This document shows positions 16,130-18,821 of a stretch of DNA of 18,821 nucleotides, piece by piece (within the stretch, counting starts at the first letter, position 1; each line of letters begins with the position of its first letter). The stretch spans positions 1 through 18,821 of the forward strand of contig JANNTD010000517.1 of assembly GCA_031403315.1 (NCBI GenBank). Reading direction: 5' to 3'. The DNA comes from DASYDU01 sp031403315. Lineage in GTDB: Bacteria; Planctomycetota; Planctomycetia; Pirellulales; Lacipirellulaceae. The position numbers and the translations under genes are program-made. The notes under the pieces are model-generated. The model made no database searches, was not told the origin of the DNA, and was given only the letters and a program-made list of their open reading frames with translations.

Positions 16130-18821
16130 ATGAAGAGGAAACGAAGGGGACGCCGCGCGCGCGACGGACAACGGACATCATCGCGGCGGGGCACGGGCCT
16201 GAGCTTCGAGCAGCTCGAGTCGCGGCTGGCGATGGCCGTGGTGATCAACGAGTTTCTCGCCGACAACGAGACAGGTCTGACCGATTTCTCCGGCGAGCGA
16301 CACGACTGGATCGAGCTCAAGAACACCGGCGCGATTGCGGAAAACATCGGCGGCTGGTATCTCACTGACGACAGCGCCAACCTCACCAAGTGGCAGATTC
16401 CGGCGGGGACGATGCTCGCCACAGGGCAGCACCTGGTGATTTTCGCATCATCTAAAGATCTCGCCGGTGCGGAGCTGCATACCAATTTCGGCCTCAGCAA
16501 CAACGGTGAGGACTTGGCGCTCGTGATGCCGGACGGCACGACGATCGCCGACTCGTACCTAGACTATCCTGCGCAACTAAACGACGTGTCCTATGGCGTT
16601 GGCGCGAGTACATCGACGACGAACAATGTCACGCTCGTGGGGGCCAGCTCGACGGTCAAGGCGCATGTTCCGACCGGTGAGAACGCCGCCGTCGACGACA
16701 ATTGGCGAGAGATCGGCTTTAGCGATGCGGGCTGGCTCTCCGGCACGAGGTCGGTCGGCTTCGATCGCAATTCGGACGGCGTGAATCTTGCGCCCTTCAT
16801 CGGTCGAGTGCTCACCACCGGCGAGATGAGCAATACGCAAACGGCGGCGTACGTGCGGTATGCGTTCAACGTGACCGACAAAGATCAGCTCACGTCGCTG
16901 GCGATGAACCTGCGGTTCGACGACGGTTTCATCATGTACCTCAACGGCCGCGAAGTGGGGCGAGCCAACTTTGCGGAAGACTTTGCCCGTCCGCAGCCAC
17001 AGTGGGATTCCTTTGCCGGCAATCAAGTCGGCACTAGCTCAACGGCCGGCGCCGCCAACCGCGTCGCCGAAGCGCTCGACGTGGCGACCTTCAACTTGAC
17101 GGCCTATTTGCCGGAGTTCGTCAACGGCACGAATGTGCTGGCGTTCCACGGCGTGAATAGCAACAGCACTTCGGGAAGCAGCACGAATCGACAGGACTTT
17201 TTCATCGAACCGGTACTGACCGCGACGCGGGCGACCGCCGCGGCTGCGGGCACGTTCATGGCCGCGCCGACGCCAGGCGACGACAACGGTCTGGGCACGC
17301 TGGGATTTGTCGCCGATACGAATTTCTCCATCGACCGCGGTTTCTATTTCGCGCCAATTCAGGTGGCGATCTCGTCGAATACACCTGACGCTCAAATTCG
17401 CTACACAACCGACGGCAGCTCGCCTTCCGCCACGACGGGCACGCTGTACACCGGTCCGATCACGATCAGCACGACTACCGTACTCCGCGCGATCGCATAC
17501 AAGGAGGGCTACACGTCGAGCAACGCCGACACGGAAACGTATCTATTTCTCAACGATGTCATTGGCCAGAATGCTGCGGATGTGACACAACCCTACGCGC
17601 CGTGGGGTCACGACAAAGACGACGTGGATACGGCCTCGGGTTACAACCTCGACGACGAGGCGGACTGGGAGATGGATCCCGACGTCGTAACCGGCAACGA
17701 GCAGGCCGTGAAGGACGCACTTACGTCGATCCCGACGATGTCGCTGGTGATGGATTGGGACGACCTGTTCAGCGGTGATCCGCTGCCGGGGACGTTTCCC
17801 GTCGGGAGCAATGCCGCGCCCCAGCCGCAGGGCATCTACATCCACGGCACGTCGAGCGAACGGTATGCGTCGCTGGAGTACATGAACGCCAACGCGGCCA
17901 CCGACACGTTTCATTTGGATGTCGGCGTCGAAATGCAGGGCCATTCCAGCACGCTGCGCTGGAACTCGGACAAGATGTCGTTTCAGGTGAAGTTCAAGTT
18001 TCCGTACGGGCCGACGGAATTGAACTACCCGCTGTTTGCCGACGCGCTGTTCGGCGAGGGGTCGACCAGCGAGTTCGACACGCTAATTTTCGACGCCATG
18101 TTCAATTACGCGTGGCATCATCAAAACCCCGTGCAGCGCGACTACGCGCGGTTCGTTACCGACCAGGTGGTTTCGGATTTGCAGAACCTGGCGAGCGGGA
18201 AAGGCGCACCGCACGGCAAGTATGTGCAGCTCTATCTCAACGGCTTGTACTGGGGTCTGTACAACGTCCACGAGCGGCCGGATGATTCGTTTGCGACCGA
18301 ATACTACGGCGGAAATAAAGACGATTACGACGTCATCAAGCATGCCAACCAAGACGTGGCTCACGAGTACACCTGGGTTGAGGGCGGAGTCGCGGCGGAA
18401 GGACGCTATGCCGCGTTCTTAAACGCCACGCAGGCCGTGCAGGACGATCCGGGGAATGCGGCACTGTATCAATCGGTCGCCGGCCAGCTCGACGTCGAGC
18501 AGTTCATCGACTACATGATCGTCCACTACTACGCGGGCAATGCGGCCGATTGGTCGCACAACAACTGGTATGCCACGCGCGATCGCAACGGCGGCCTGTG
18601 GCGGTTCCATGCCTGGGACCAGGAACATGCGTTTCCCACCACCGACAACGGCGACGGCTTCACGCAATTCACCGATTTGACTGGCAAGGACGATGCCGAA
18701 GCGCCGACGGCGATCCATCGCAACTTGATCGGCAACGCGGAATACAAACTCAAGTTCGCCGACCGCGTGCAGGCCCTGATGGAAAACGGCGGCGTCCTGT
18801 CGCCTGCCGCGGCGGAGGCCG
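16130..18821 (+). CDS. Large CotH-like surface protein with lamin-tail domain (3' end missing)
   Basis: The frame is open from ATG 16130 to the window edge, at least 897 codons. The basic N-terminus (MKRKRRGRRAR) leads to FEQLESRLAM (26-35), which resembles the LEPR-XLL motif found at the start of many planctomycete surface proteins; no classical signal peptide is evident. Next come a lamin-tail domain (about 37-145; VVINEFLADN, DWIELKNTG, GWYLTDD), a beta-sandwich possibly of the carbohydrate-binding type (about 184-362; WREIGFSDAGW, RFDDGFIMYLNGREV), and a chitobiase-C-terminal-like domain (about 405-474; IRYTTDGSSPS). The CotH kinase-like domain (from about 536) shows VGVEMQGHSS (598-607), YVQLYLNGLYWG (698-709) and WRFHAWDQEHAF (824-835). 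CotH proteins are atypical kinases in spore-coat and cellulosome systems; the target here is unknown. More domains may follow beyond the window. Confidence 0.88.
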   Translation, partial: MKRKRRGRRARDGQRTSSRRGTGLSFEQLESRLAMAVVINEFLADNETGLTDFSGERHDWIELKNTGAIAENIGGWYLTDDSANLTKWQIPAGTMLATGQHLVIFASSKDLAGAELHTNFGLSNNGEDLALVMPDGTTIADSYLDYPAQLNDVSYGVGASTSTTNNVTLVGASSTVKAHVPTGENAAVDDNWREIGFSDAGWLSGTRSVGFDRNSDGVNLAPFIGRVLTTGEMSNTQTAAYVRYAFNVTDKDQLTSLAMNLRFDDGFIMYLNGREVGRANFAEDFARPQPQWDSFAGNQVGTSSTAGAANRVAEALDVATFNLTAYLPEFVNGTNVLAFHGVNSNSTSGSSTNRQDFFIEPVLTATRATAAAAGTFMAAPTPGDDNGLGTLGFVADTNFSIDRGFYFAPIQVAISSNTPDAQIRYTTDGSSPSATTGTLYTGPITISTTTVLRAIAYKEGYTSSNADTETYLFLNDVIGQNAADVTQPYAPWGHDKDDVDTASGYNLDDEADWEMDPDVVTGNEQAVKDALTSIPTMSLVMDWDDLFSGDPLPGTFPVGSNAAPQPQGIYIHGTSSERYASLEYMNANAATDTFHLDVGVEMQGHSSTLRWNSDKMSFQVKFKFPYGPTELNYPLFADALFGEGSTSEFDTLIFDAMFNYAWHHQNPVQRDYARFVTDQVVSDLQNLASGKGAPHGKYVQLYLNGLYWGLYNVHERPDDSFATEYYGGNKDDYDVIKHANQDVAHEYTWVEGGVAAEGRYAAFLNATQAVQDDPGNAALYQSVAGQLDVEQFIDYMIVHYYAGNAADWSHNNWYATRDRNGGLWRFHAWDQEHAFPTTDNGDGFTQFTDLTGKDDAEAPTAIHRNLIGNAEYKLKFADRVQALMENGGVLSPAAAEA

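Noticed and set aside
15559..16539. A 326-codon minus-strand frame spanning the end of DUF1501, the promoter gap and the start of the CotH-like gene
   Set aside because: It runs antisense across two supported genes and a strong plus-strand promoter, with no recognisable domain.

Overview
This window comes from a GC-rich bacterial chromosome and carries gene families typical of Planctomycetota. These are two DUF1501 proteins with twin-arginine leaders, two proteins combining a planctomycete cytochrome c domain with DUF1549/DUF1553, a cytochrome/leucine-rich-repeat protein, and a CotH/lamin-tail protein with an LEPR-XLL-like N-terminal motif. Shine-Dalgarno sequences are mostly weak or missing. 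The order (for example Pirellulales) cannot be settled from the sequence alone. No rRNA, tRNA, CRISPR array, transposase or phage gene was seen.

Layout. Positions 1-120 hold the C-terminal end of a DUF1254/DUF1214 protein. It converges on an EamA-family transporter (152-1177, minus strand). That transporter lies between two copies of a ~67 bp direct repeat, and the first copy encodes its C-terminal tail. An OprB-like porin with a cysteine cluster after its signal peptide follows (1472-2935, plus).

Positions 2943-7140 look like a lysine-catabolism divergon. A candidate DUF1338/HglS-like 2-oxoadipate dioxygenase is on the minus strand. On the plus strand, 129 bp away, is a two-gene unit: a saccharopine-dehydrogenase-family enzyme that resembles L-lysine 6-dehydrogenase in size and motifs, then an ALDH7/antiquitin-type 2-aminoadipate semialdehyde dehydrogenase. 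Together they could convert lysine to 2-aminoadipate and, after a transamination not encoded here, 2-oxoadipate to 2-hydroxyglutarate. Motif recognition supports the families well, but the exact substrates are inferred.

Positions 7210-15933 hold two divergent planctomycete cytochrome operons separated by a 345 bp control region. The minus operon is a cytochrome/DUF1549/DUF1553 protein followed by a DUF1501 protein. The plus operon is a cytochrome/LRR/coiled-coil protein, a cytochrome/DUF1549/DUF1553 protein (ATGA overlap) and a second DUF1501 protein. The function of these systems is not established; export, haem attachment and use of the partners together are inferred from motifs and arrangement.

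From 16130 to the window end an open frame encodes a large CotH-like surface protein, cut off by the window edge. It is preceded by a near-consensus sigma-70 promoter (TTGACA, 17 bp spacer, TAAAAT).
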